The notes beneath the pieces were generated by a model. That model did not search any database and was not told the DNA's origin. It worked only from the letters and a program-made list of their open reading frames with translations. A stretch of 56,369 nt of DNA from Nitrososphaerota archaeon (lineage in GTDB: Archaea; Thermoproteota; Nitrososphaeria; Conexivisphaerales; Conexivisphaeraceae), in the NCBI GenBank assembly GCA_015522695.1, contig WALT01000015.1, positions 1-56,369 of the forward strand. Direction: 5' to 3'. The position numbers and the translations under genes were made by a program. Of this stretch, positions 8,456-15,075 are shown piece by piece. Position 1 is the stretch's first letter, and every line of letters begins with the position of its first letter.

Positions 8456-9052
8456 TCAACCTGCCTCCTCCTTCAGCTTGGCCAGGGGTTGGAGGAGATC
8501 GGGGTCGACTATCCTCACCTTGACGCCGTACATGCCCAGCTTGAGCGTTACGCTCGCCTTCGCCTCCTTCACGGCCACCTCAGCAGGACGGCCGCTCTTC
8601 GGTATTATCCCGGACCTGAACTTCTCCGTGTGAGACCTCTCGGTCCTCAGCTTCCCCGATATCACTATCTCGCACCCGAGCGCGCCCTTTCCCATTATCG
8701 CCTTGAGTATTATGTTCGTGGCGCGCCTGAACGGCATCCCCCTCTCGACCATCTGTAGTATCCTCGTGGCCATTATCCTCGGGTTCAGCTCCGGGACTGG
8801 CACCTCGGCGACGGATATCGTCAGGTTCTCGAGCTTATATCTCTCGGCTACGTCCTCGGTGAGGCTCCTTATCCCGACGCCCCTGTGCCCTATGACGAGC
8901 CCTGGACGCAGGGCCTTCACCGTCAGCTTGTAGCCGATCGGCGTCTTCTCGAGCTTCATTCCGCCATATCCAGCATCCCTCAACCTCTCGGACAGGTACT
9001 CGTCGAGGTCCACCTCCAGCGATCTCCTGTCCAATATCGACTTGTAGGACAT
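8456..9052 (-). CDS. rps3: Small subunit ribosomal protein uS3 (S3P)
   Basis: The 198-residue product has an N-terminal KH domain (LRPGLVIGHRGVGIRSLTEDV, with the G-x-x-G loop as GHRG) and the C-terminal S3 domain (GALGCEIVISGKLRTERS). It lines the mRNA entry site. A GTG precedes the ATG; the ATG overlapping the uL22 stop is preferred. Length is slightly short for archaea because there is little C-terminal tail. Confidence 0.95.
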   Translation of the reverse strand: MSYKSILDRRSLEVDLDEYLSERLRDAGYGGMKLEKTPIGYKLTVKALRPGLVIGHRGVGIRSLTEDVAERYKLENLTISVAEVPVPELNPRIMATRILQMVERGMPFRRATNIILKAIMGKGALGCEIVISGKLRTERSHTEKFRSGIIPKSGRPAEVAVKEAKASVTLKLGMYGVKVRIVDPDLLQPLAKLKEEAG

Positions 9053-9513
9053 CACCTCTCAGCCCCCACGACCTCCAGATGGACGAGCACCTTGTTCCTG
9101 GGCGTCGTCCTGCCGAACGCCCTCGGGGTCGACCTCTTCAGCTTCCTCCCTGGATATGCGGCCGCATGTATTATTTGGAGCCTCGAGATGTCGAGCCCCT
9201 TGTACTCGGCGTTGGCCTCGAGGCTGTCGAGGAGCTCCATCAACATCTTCGCGGTCTTGATGGGATAACGGCCGGCATAGAAGCCCTGTAGCTGTCTCCT
9301 GTGGCCCACCTTCTTCTTATATCTCCTGAACGGGATGGCCCTCTTGAATTTTATGACGTCCTCTAGGAGGGCGCGGGCCTTGTCCAACGGGAGGCCTACC
9401 AGCGCGGCGCAGACCTCACGGGCCTCCTTCGGGCTGACGTCGATCTCCCTCAAGCTGGCCCGCACGTGCAGGGCTGGATCGTACCTCGTGAATGTGTAGC
9501 CGAACTCTGGCAT
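9052..9513 (-). CDS. rpl22: Large subunit ribosomal protein uL22 (L22P)
   Basis: The 153-residue protein has ALHVRASLREIDVSPKEAREVCAALVG and the long hairpin with YPIKTAKMLMELLDSLEANAEYKGLD. In most archaea uL22 follows uS19 directly; here the two are 3.16 kb apart. AT-rich DNA just upstream (TTAAATACTTTATT around 9555-9568) could hold a promoter, so uL22 and the rest of the operon may start from their own transcript or follow the SPOUT gene. Confidence 0.95.
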   Translation of the reverse strand: MPEFGYTFTRYDPALHVRASLREIDVSPKEAREVCAALVGLPLDKARALLEDVIKFKRAIPFRRYKKKVGHRRQLQGFYAGRYPIKTAKMLMELLDSLEANAEYKGLDISRLQIIHAAAYPGRKLKRSTPRAFGRTTPRNKVLVHLEVVGAER

Positions 9514-9562
9514 CTCCTAGACGCTCACGCTAAGCCGACGGCCAACCGCGGTGTTAAATACT

Positions 9563-10393
9563 TTATTGTCGACCGATAATTCCAGCGATCTCGATCGTGG
9601 CCAGGACGGTGAACACCGCCTCCTCCGTCCTCACAGAGTCCACCCCCTGGTTCGGTATGAAATCTATCACCCTGGCCCCCAGCCCCTCCAAGGTCTTCCG
9701 ACTGTACATATCCAGGAGGCCGCGCCTTGGAGCCCCGAATGCGACGAGGATCGATCCTCGACCATGGGCAGCCCTGACGATGTGGTCCCATTCCTCCGTC
9801 AGCGGGGTACCATGTCTAGAAGTCGCTATCGTCGAGCCCGGCTTCGACGACCTGATGAGCTTCACAAGGTCTTCCACCGTCTTGACCTCATAGCCCCAAT
9901 ATTCACCCGGAGGGGGTTCAGCCGGCTCACAGTAGTGGTCTCCATCCCTCTCCCTGACGACGACGGTGACCCGGGCCCCAGAGCGTCCATGTCCCGAGTA
10001 TTCTATGAGCCTGCCCATCCCCACGTCCGCGTAGAGCCTGCCCCCAACGACCTCTAGGACGGCCTCCCTGACCTCCCCGGGCTTCACATCTGGGGACCTC
10101 CTGTGCGGCGGTATGCCCAGCGGGGGGAGGAGGCCTGCCTCCTCCAGGTCCTCGGATATCGGATGTAGCTTCCTCCTCAGATATGGAGGGGTAGCCATGT
10201 ACTTCAGGATGCGCGAGATGAACCCGGCCGCTCGCGGCTTCGGATACTTTGGATCGATGAACACGAATATCCTCTCGACCCTGAATATCGCGGCCGCACG
10301 TGCAATCGTCCCTACCTTCAACGTCTGCTCGGCCTTCGTCCTGGAGCCCTCGATGAGGGATGATGGGATGGCGAGCCAGAACCTCATGGTCAT
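9563..10393 (-). CDS. SPOUT-family RNA methyltransferase (COG2106/DUF171 type)
   Basis: The 276-residue protein begins MRFWLAIPSSLIEGSRTKAEQTLKVG after two extra codons. It ends in a knotted-type C-terminus: LLDMYSRKTLEGLGARVIDFIPNQGVDSVRTEEAVFTVLATI. In this family the NQG-S-VRTEEA region forms the AdoMet-binding trefoil knot, and an OB-like domain is inserted after residue 110. The eukaryotic relative is SPOUT1/C9orf114. In many archaea this gene sits just upstream of uL3; here it lies between uS19 and uL22. The rRNA target is not known from sequence. The start may be 6 nt later. Confidence 0.85.
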   Translation of the reverse strand: MTMRFWLAIPSSLIEGSRTKAEQTLKVGTIARAAAIFRVERIFVFIDPKYPKPRAAGFISRILKYMATPPYLRRKLHPISEDLEEAGLLPPLGIPPHRRSPDVKPGEVREAVLEVVGGRLYADVGMGRLIEYSGHGRSGARVTVVVRERDGDHYCEPAEPPPGEYWGYEVKTVEDLVKLIRSSKPGSTIATSRHGTPLTEEWDHIVRAAHGRGSILVAFGAPRRGLLDMYSRKTLEGLGARVIDFIPNQGVDSVRTEEAVFTVLATIEIAGIIGRQ

Positions 10394-10431
10394 CCCAAGG
10401 TGGTACTTGTGGAAAAACCTTTTAGTCCATC

Positions 10432-10833
10432 GTGGACCGAGAACACGGCATGGGTGAAGAGGAGGACCCCGAGATCGAGATGATATTGGCCAGGAAGAAG
10501 AGGGAGCTGATGATGAGGGCGGCGGAGATCGAGGGGAAGGATGAGGGGGAGAGGGATCCCGTGGAGATCGTCAAGGGCGTCCTCTACGACAGGGGGGACG
10601 AGGTCCTGGATGCAGCCCTCGACCAATATCCAGAGGAGACGATGGTGATCGTGAGGAGGATGGCCGAGCTCATAGAGGGCGGCCAGATGGGGGCAGGGGA
10701 GAGGATCTCCGGTAGACAGCTGCTGTGGCTGTTCAGACAGTTGGGCATGGACGTCAGGCTCAAGTCGAAGATACTGGTGGAGAAGGATGGGAAGCTCGTC
10801 CCGCTCGTCGAGGCGATGAAGGGCGACGAGTAG
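10432..10833 (+). CDS. Small charged protein of unknown function
   Basis: The 133-residue protein is not recognised. It is acidic at the start (MGEEEDPEIEMILARKKREL) and predicted mostly helical. The C-terminal region SGRQLLWLFRQLGMDVRLKSKI has the look of a small DNA- or RNA-binding helical bundle. GC content and codon use match the host, unlike the TnpB gene 105 bp downstream. It is divergent from the SPOUT gene, with 38 bp between them. The DPEIE-KKREL start weakly resembles archaeal PDCD5-type proteins, but the rest does not fit that family. Confidence 0.6.
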   Translation: MDREHGMGEEEDPEIEMILARKKRELMMRAAEIEGKDEGERDPVEIVKGVLYDRGDEVLDAALDQYPEETMVIVRRMAELIEGGQMGAGERISGRQLLWLFRQLGMDVRLKSKILVEKDGKLVPLVEAMKGDE

Positions 10834-10938
10834 CCGTTGTTGTATTCATAGATCTCCATCCCTTTAGGGTTTGTCAGCAGTTTCCGAATAGTTAACTTTT
10901 TTTATAACACTTCTGGTTATTACCCAAAACCAATTGAC

Positions 10939-12039
10939 GTGGAGATAACGCTTTCAATCCCCTTCGGCTACGAGCCCATCGACGAAGTCAGAAAGTTGTT
11001 AGAGGATTTCAGGGATATGGTGAATTTCTGCGTAGATAGGGCCTTAAAGCATAACGTTACAAGCTTCGCCAAGCTCAGGAGGCTTGTTTATGAGGAGTAG
11101 AAGTCCAAGTGGGATTATTCGACGCATTACTGTCATTCAGTCTGCAGGGTAGCGACTTCGATGCTGAAGAGCTGGAGGAGGCTTAAACGGAAGGGTTTAG
11201 CTAAAAACGATGAACCCATCGCTAAAAAGCTATTTATTCAGTTCGACGCTTTGCTGGTGAGGTATGAGGGTGATAAGCTCAGGATATCGGTCAGGCCGAG
11301 GAAGTTCCTGACCATAAACCTGAAGTATGGAAGCTACCAGAAGCGGTTTATCGAGGAGTGGAGGGCTGGAAGGCTTAGAGTAGGGGAGGTATCGCTGAAC
11401 GAAACCAAAATCCTGATACCGTTCAGAAAGGACGTGGATTTAACGAATCCTAAGGATTGGATCGCTATAGATGTGAATGAATCCAACGTCACCGGCGTCA
11501 GCTCAAACCCGCATATCTTAAGGATAGAGACGAACCTCAGGGAGATTAGAAGCGTATACTTTGAGAAGAGACGGAAGATACAGAAGCTGTCGAAGTATAA
11601 GCCTTTGACCGCTGAGAGGCTCCTTAGAAAATACTCAGATAGGGAGAAGCGTAGGATAAAGGATCTGTGCCACAAAGTGGCCAAAAGGATGGTGGAAGTG
11701 GCTAAGCTGAATGGCTTCGGCATCGTGATGGAAGACCTGAAGGGGATGGGGAGGCGGATGAACTACGGCAAGAGGATGAACAGGAGGCTTCACGGCTTAC
11801 CATACAGGAAACTACAGTCCTATATCGAATACAAAGCGAGGCTTAACGGTCTGCCAGTCGAATATGTTGATGCTAAATACACTTCAAGTCTCTGTCCGAT
11901 ATGTGGAGAGAAGCTGAGTAAAGCTCCGAATGGGCGGAGACTCTTGAAGTGTAAGAGCTGTGGATATGAAGAGGATAGGGATATAATTGCATGCCTAAAT
12001 TTGTTGAAGAGGAACCCAAGATGTGGGGGAGCTCATTAA
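10939..12039 (+). pseudogene. tnpB: TnpB of an IS200/IS605-type element, interrupted by an in-frame TAG
   Basis: The frame reads as TnpB from about 10939 (VEITLSIPFGYEPIDEVRKL) to 12039, but a TAG stop occurs at 11098-11100. After it the frame stays open, and ATG 11161 could restart a 292-residue protein. The downstream part keeps the RuvC-like nuclease motifs: Asp in IAIDVNES, Glu in GIVMEDLKGM and Asp in EEDRDIIACLN. It also keeps the zinc ribbon CPICG...CKSCG. TnpB is an RNA-guided DNA nuclease related to Cas12. No TnpA transposase is present, so the element cannot move by itself. TAG is a normal stop in neighbouring genes (secY, uS19), so recoding is unlikely. The DNA is AT-richer than its surroundings. 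Confidence 0.85.
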
Positions 12040-12046
12040 GTTTATC

Positions 12047-12080
12047 AAAATTTGTGGTGCATGGTATCCCCACAAATTTT
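12047..12080 (+). repeat. Perfect 11-bp inverted repeat just after tnpB (element right end / omega-RNA hairpin candidate)
   Basis: AAAATTTGTGG at 12047-12057 is matched by CCACAAATTTT at 12070-12080, leaving a 12-nt loop. It begins 7 nt after the TnpB stop. In IS200/IS605 elements the right end is a subterminal hairpin that overlaps the 3' part of the TnpB guide (omega) RNA. This position and form fit, but the element boundary cannot be proved without an empty-site comparison. Confidence 0.6.
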
Positions 12081-12118
12081 AAGTACTAAGTTGAAAATAA
12101 ATTACTGGGGCTAATACG

Positions 12119-12601
12119 ATGATACCAATTGAGTACATAGCTGGATTGTTTGATGGTGAAGGATGTTTTGACGTGGAGATAAATAGGGACAATAGGATGA
12201 GACTTGGATTAAGGATAAGACCTTACATCTCATTAGGTCTTGGAGTTCAAGACGCTCAGATACTTGATGAGATTACAGAGGGCTTTCCGTCAGTTAGCTT
12301 TGACAAAAGATACGTCAAAGCTAAAGATGGCGGTGTGAAGGGAGTAGTCATTAAGCTTCATAGTAAAAAGGGTGCTCAAGAATTTATTCGTGCGATAAAG
12401 CCCTACATACGGTTACCCACGAATAAGAGGAGGCTTGAACTCTTGGGGAAACTCCTCGATTTGGCTAAGCCGTACAAGAGACTTGATGATAATGAAGTAA
12501 AGGAATTGTGGGCAATTGTCAACGAAATAAGAGCATTATCAAAAAAGAAGGGTAGGAATGCTAAATACCGTATTTCCGTTGCCTCCGAAAGCCATCTATG
12601 A
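12119..12601 (+). CDS. LAGLIDADG homing endonuclease
   Basis: The 160-residue protein has one LAGLIDADG helix near the N-terminus (IEYIAGLFDGEGCFDV), with the catalytic acid in the GEG position. It is followed by a single alpha/beta repeat ending LPTNKRRLELLGKLLDLAK. Single-motif proteins of this size act as homodimers and cut long near-palindromic sites. Such enzymes usually lie in rRNA or tRNA introns or inteins; this one is free-standing. It starts 79 nt after TnpB, shares the AT-rich composition and ends 76 bp from the uS19 3' end. A TATA-like GAAAATAAATT lies 17-28 nt upstream of the ATG. Confidence 0.88.
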   Translation: MIPIEYIAGLFDGEGCFDVEINRDNRMRLGLRIRPYISLGLGVQDAQILDEITEGFPSVSFDKRYVKAKDGGVKGVVIKLHSKKGAQEFIRAIKPYIRLPTNKRRLELLGKLLDLAKPYKRLDDNEVKELWAIVNEIRALSKKKGRNAKYRISVASESHL

Positions 12602-12623
12602 AGCCATCAAGGCTGAGGTGGAA

Positions 12624-12661
12624 CGGATAGCTATAAAATGTTAGGAAATGTTAGCTATCCG
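12624..12661. repeat. 9-bp inverted repeat between endonuclease and uS19 3' ends
   Basis: CGGATAGCT at 12624-12632 pairs with AGCTATCCG at 12653-12661 across a 20-nt AT-rich loop. It lies between two convergent genes and marks where the AT-rich DNA ends. It may serve as a terminator-like hairpin or mark an element end. Confidence 0.45.
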
Positions 12662-12677
12662 ACAACGGCGAATCGAG

Positions 12678-13061
12678 CTACTTCAGCGGCACGTACAGCG
12701 AGCTCCTGGTGGCGCCGACGCCAGGTTCCCCATGGAGGACCTGTTTGCACGTCATCACGTATTCCCCGAGGTAATGGCCCACCATCTCGGGCTTTATCTC
12801 GATGGGGAGGAATTCCTTCCCATTGTAGACGTGCACCGTCATGCCAACCATGAACGGGAGCACGACGATATCCCTTATGTGGGTCCTCACGGGCTTCCCC
12901 CCATTATCCCTCATCCTCTCCAGCAACCTCCTCTTAGATGGGCTGAGGCCCCTGTTCAGGCTCCTCCTTACCCTCGACGGCAACAGCTGTATCACCTGGT
13001 CCAAGGGCATCTCCAATAACTGATCCAGCGTATATCCCCTATACCTGAACTCCTTGGGCAA
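12678..13061 (-). CDS. rps19: Small subunit ribosomal protein uS19 (S19P)
   Basis: The 127-residue protein starts [22 protein letters not shown] and contains [26 protein letters not shown] and the C-terminal [17 protein letters not shown], all typical of archaeal uS19. It is separated from uL2 upstream by 215 bp and has its own TATA box, so it appears to be transcribed alone. Downstream comes the AT-rich island instead of uL22. Confidence 0.95.
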   Translation of the reverse strand: MPKEFRYRGYTLDQLLEMPLDQVIQLLPSRVRRSLNRGLSPSKRRLLERMRDNGGKPVRTHIRDIVVLPFMVGMTVHVYNGKEFLPIEIKPEMVGHYLGEYVMTCKQVLHGEPGVGATRSSLYVPLK

Positions 13062-13088
13062 TCCTCGCTCATCGATCAGAGGGGCGAT

Positions 13089-13098
13089 GGTATATAGG
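13089..13098 (-). promoter_or_regulatory. TATA box for uS19
   Basis: On the minus strand this reads CCTATATACC, 28-37 nt before the uS19 ATG. That spacing gives a transcript starting within a few nt of the start codon (nearly leaderless), as is common in TACK archaea. Confidence 0.55.
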
Positions 13099-13121
13099 CT
13101 TGACTGTCTTTATGGGATCGA

Positions 13122-13223
13122 TCGGGGTCGCCCCAGGATATCACGATGGATCGTCCATCCTCCATCATTGTTTATCATGGGATCCTGTTGGGATCGTCGA
13201 TGCGATGATGCGATCGTGATATC
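13122..13223. other. Structured intergenic region between uL2 and uS19
   Basis: The 215-bp gap contains nested inverted repeats. GATATCACGAT (13137-13147) pairs with ATCGTGATATC (13213-13223). Inside it GATGGA (13145-13150) pairs with TCCATC (13154-13159), and there is a short GGGG-TCG-CCCC hairpin at 13124-13134. No credible ORF is present. It could be the uL2 transcript terminator, a leader structure or a small RNA. Confidence 0.4.
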
Positions 13224-13276
13224 TCGAGCGGAGAGTCGGAACAGAGGGGATGGAATGGGACCTCTCGATCGTGGAT

Positions 13277-14005
13277 CTACTTCCCCCTGACCCCGCCCCT
13301 ACCCGTCTTCTTGGCGGCTATATTGCCCACCTTGGCGCCCGGCGGGGCCCCCCTGGCGACCGTCGTCGGCTTGCCGGGGTGTTGATGTCTACCGCCTCCC
13401 CATGGGTGATGGACCGCAGCCATCGCGACGCCGCGGACGGTCGGGTATTTCCTCCCCTTCGCCCTCAGGTAGTACCGTCTCCTGCCGGCCTTCAGGAAGT
13501 GCTTCTCCATCCTCCCACCGCCGGCGACGACCCCCACGGTGGCCCTGGCGTTGTGGCCGAGCTCTATCGTCCTGCCTGAGGGAAGCTTCAATATCGTGGA
13601 CGTCTTAGTCTGGGCGAAGACTATCGCCGAAGTTCCAGGTGAACGGGCGATCTCCCCTCCATCGCCGAAGTTCCTCTCGATGTTCGAGATCACAGTCCCT
13701 TCCGGTATCCTGCCGAGCGGGAGTACGTTCCCGTTCTCCGGCGGGGAATCGGGGCCCAACGATACCTTGGCCCCCCTCTCCAGGCCCATCACCGCGGGGA
13801 GGTACGCCGTGGTCCCGTCATCCAACCTTATCCTGGCGAGTGGGGTCTGTCTTCCCCGCTCGTGGACGAGGTCCTCGACGATTCCGAAATGTGTCTCATC
13901 ACGTGGAAGCTGAGGATACTTGACTGGTGCCAGCTTCCCGACGACCTTGGCCCTGAACTGGGAGCCGCCGCGACCGCGCCTCTGCACCAATATCCGTCTA
14001 CCCAA
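13277..14005 (-). CDS. rpl2: Large subunit ribosomal protein uL2 (L2P)
   Basis: The 242-residue protein starts MGRRILVQRRGRGGSQFRA and ends KVGNIAAKKTGRGGVRGK. The signature HPWGGGRHQHPGKPTTVARGAPPG includes the His needed for peptidyl transferase function in the uL2 family. Length is normal for archaea. It is the last gene of the uL3-uL4-uL23-uL2 string before a 215-bp gap. Confidence 0.97.
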   Translation of the reverse strand: MGRRILVQRRGRGGSQFRAKVVGKLAPVKYPQLPRDETHFGIVEDLVHERGRQTPLARIRLDDGTTAYLPAVMGLERGAKVSLGPDSPPENGNVLPLGRIPEGTVISNIERNFGDGGEIARSPGTSAIVFAQTKTSTILKLPSGRTIELGHNARATVGVVAGGGRMEKHFLKAGRRRYYLRAKGRKYPTVRGVAMAAVHHPWGGGRHQHPGKPTTVARGAPPGAKVGNIAAKKTGRGGVRGK

Positions 14006-14017
14006 GGTCGATCACCT

Positions 14018-14284
14018 CTACACAAGCCCCAACCTCGACGCTATGTCGGTGGCGCTATATCCAGGCGCCAGCTTCACGTAGGCCCTCTTTCCCTTCGCTG
14101 TCCTCAACGTGTTGATCCCCAAGACCTCGACGTCGAAGAGCATCTCCACCGCCGTCTTTATCTCCCTTTTCGTGGCCTTATCGTCCACGAGCAACATGAG
14201 CTTGTTCTCCCTCTCCATCATCAGGAAGCTCTTCTCCGTCACGAGAGGCGCCTTGACTATCTTGAACGCCCTCTCATAATCCAT
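14018..14284 (-). CDS. rpl23: Large subunit ribosomal protein uL23 (L23P)
   Basis: The 88-residue product starts MDYERAFKIVKAPLVTEKSFLMMERENKL, the usual archaeal uL23 N-terminus. The 28 codons open upstream are inside uL4 and unlike the family. The end VKLAPGYSATDIASRLGLV is also typical. uL23 lies at the tunnel exit and binds SRP. It overlaps the uL4 stop by 11 nt. Confidence 0.95.
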   Translation of the reverse strand: MDYERAFKIVKAPLVTEKSFLMMERENKLMLLVDDKATKREIKTAVEMLFDVEVLGINTLRTAKGKRAYVKLAPGYSATDIASRLGLV

Positions 14285-15074
14285 GTGCCGATGCCACCTC
14301 GTCGATCGTCCCGGGTATCCCCTTGAGGGCTGAGGCCGTCCAGATGGAAAGGCGGCCCGGGTGTCCACCTGGAGCCAGATGTAGGACTGATATGTCCTTC
14401 GCGAGGACGACGTCGACGCCCGGGATGTTCCTGGCCGCCTTGGACACCCCCCTATCCTCGCCGACGACCATCAGGGGGCCTGAACCGGTCCTCCTGGTCC
14501 TTCCCCTCCACCTGGACTTGCCGCCCCTGGGACTCCTGTCCGCCGCCCTCTCGACGTCCTCCCACAGGCCCAACTTCATGAGCACCCCCCTCAACTCGCT
14601 CGACCTCGATATCGACTCGAGATCGTCGACGACCACGAGCGGTATCTCCGGGACCCTGTCTATCCTGTGCCCACGTGATCTCACGAGTTCAGCGATCGCG
14701 GTGGCGGCTATCGCCGAAGCCGTGGCGAGCCTCCTCTCCTTCCTGTTGACCTCCTTCCTGATGACCTTCTCGACCCTCGGGGAGTGGGCCCTCCTGCCGC
14801 CCACGACGCTGGCGACCCCGGCGGCCTGGCCGGCCCTGGAATACCTATTGCCCTTGACCCTGGCTATCCTTGAGACGCCACGGCCGACGCCCCACGACTC
14901 GGCTGACGTGCGCTTGCCGGCCATGACATCGGTGCCCTTGGGCTGAAGCCTGTGGGTGAAGAGGGCCCAGAATACCCTCCTTATCAGGGCCGGCATCACG
15001 ACCGTCCTGAAGGCCGTGGGCAGCTCGACCTCCCCGGCTTTCTCACCCTTCAGATCGTAGATGGAAGTCATCAT
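14274..15074 (-). CDS. rpl4: Large subunit ribosomal protein uL4 (L4P/L1e)
   Basis: The 266-residue protein starts MMTSIYDLKGEKAGEVELP and contains the extended loop with ESWGVGRGVSRIARVKGNRYSRAGQAAGVASVVGGRRAHSP, which reaches into the exit tunnel. The C-terminus GRLSIWTASALKGI is typical. The gene follows uL3 with one nucleotide between. A second Met follows the first, so the start could be 3 nt later. Confidence 0.96.
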   Translation of the reverse strand: MMTSIYDLKGEKAGEVELPTAFRTVVMPALIRRVFWALFTHRLQPKGTDVMAGKRTSAESWGVGRGVSRIARVKGNRYSRAGQAAGVASVVGGRRAHSPRVEKVIRKEVNRKERRLATASAIAATAIAELVRSRGHRIDRVPEIPLVVVDDLESISRSSELRGVLMKLGLWEDVERAADRSPRGGKSRWRGRTRRTGSGPLMVVGEDRGVSKAARNIPGVDVVLAKDISVLHLAPGGHPGRLSIWTASALKGIPGTIDEVASAHGL

Positions 15075-15075
15075 C

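Noticed and set aside
11098-11100. TAG in TnpB as a pyrrolysine codon
   Set aside because: TAG is used as an ordinary stop by secY, uS19 and others nearby, and TnpB proteins are not known to need pyrrolysine.
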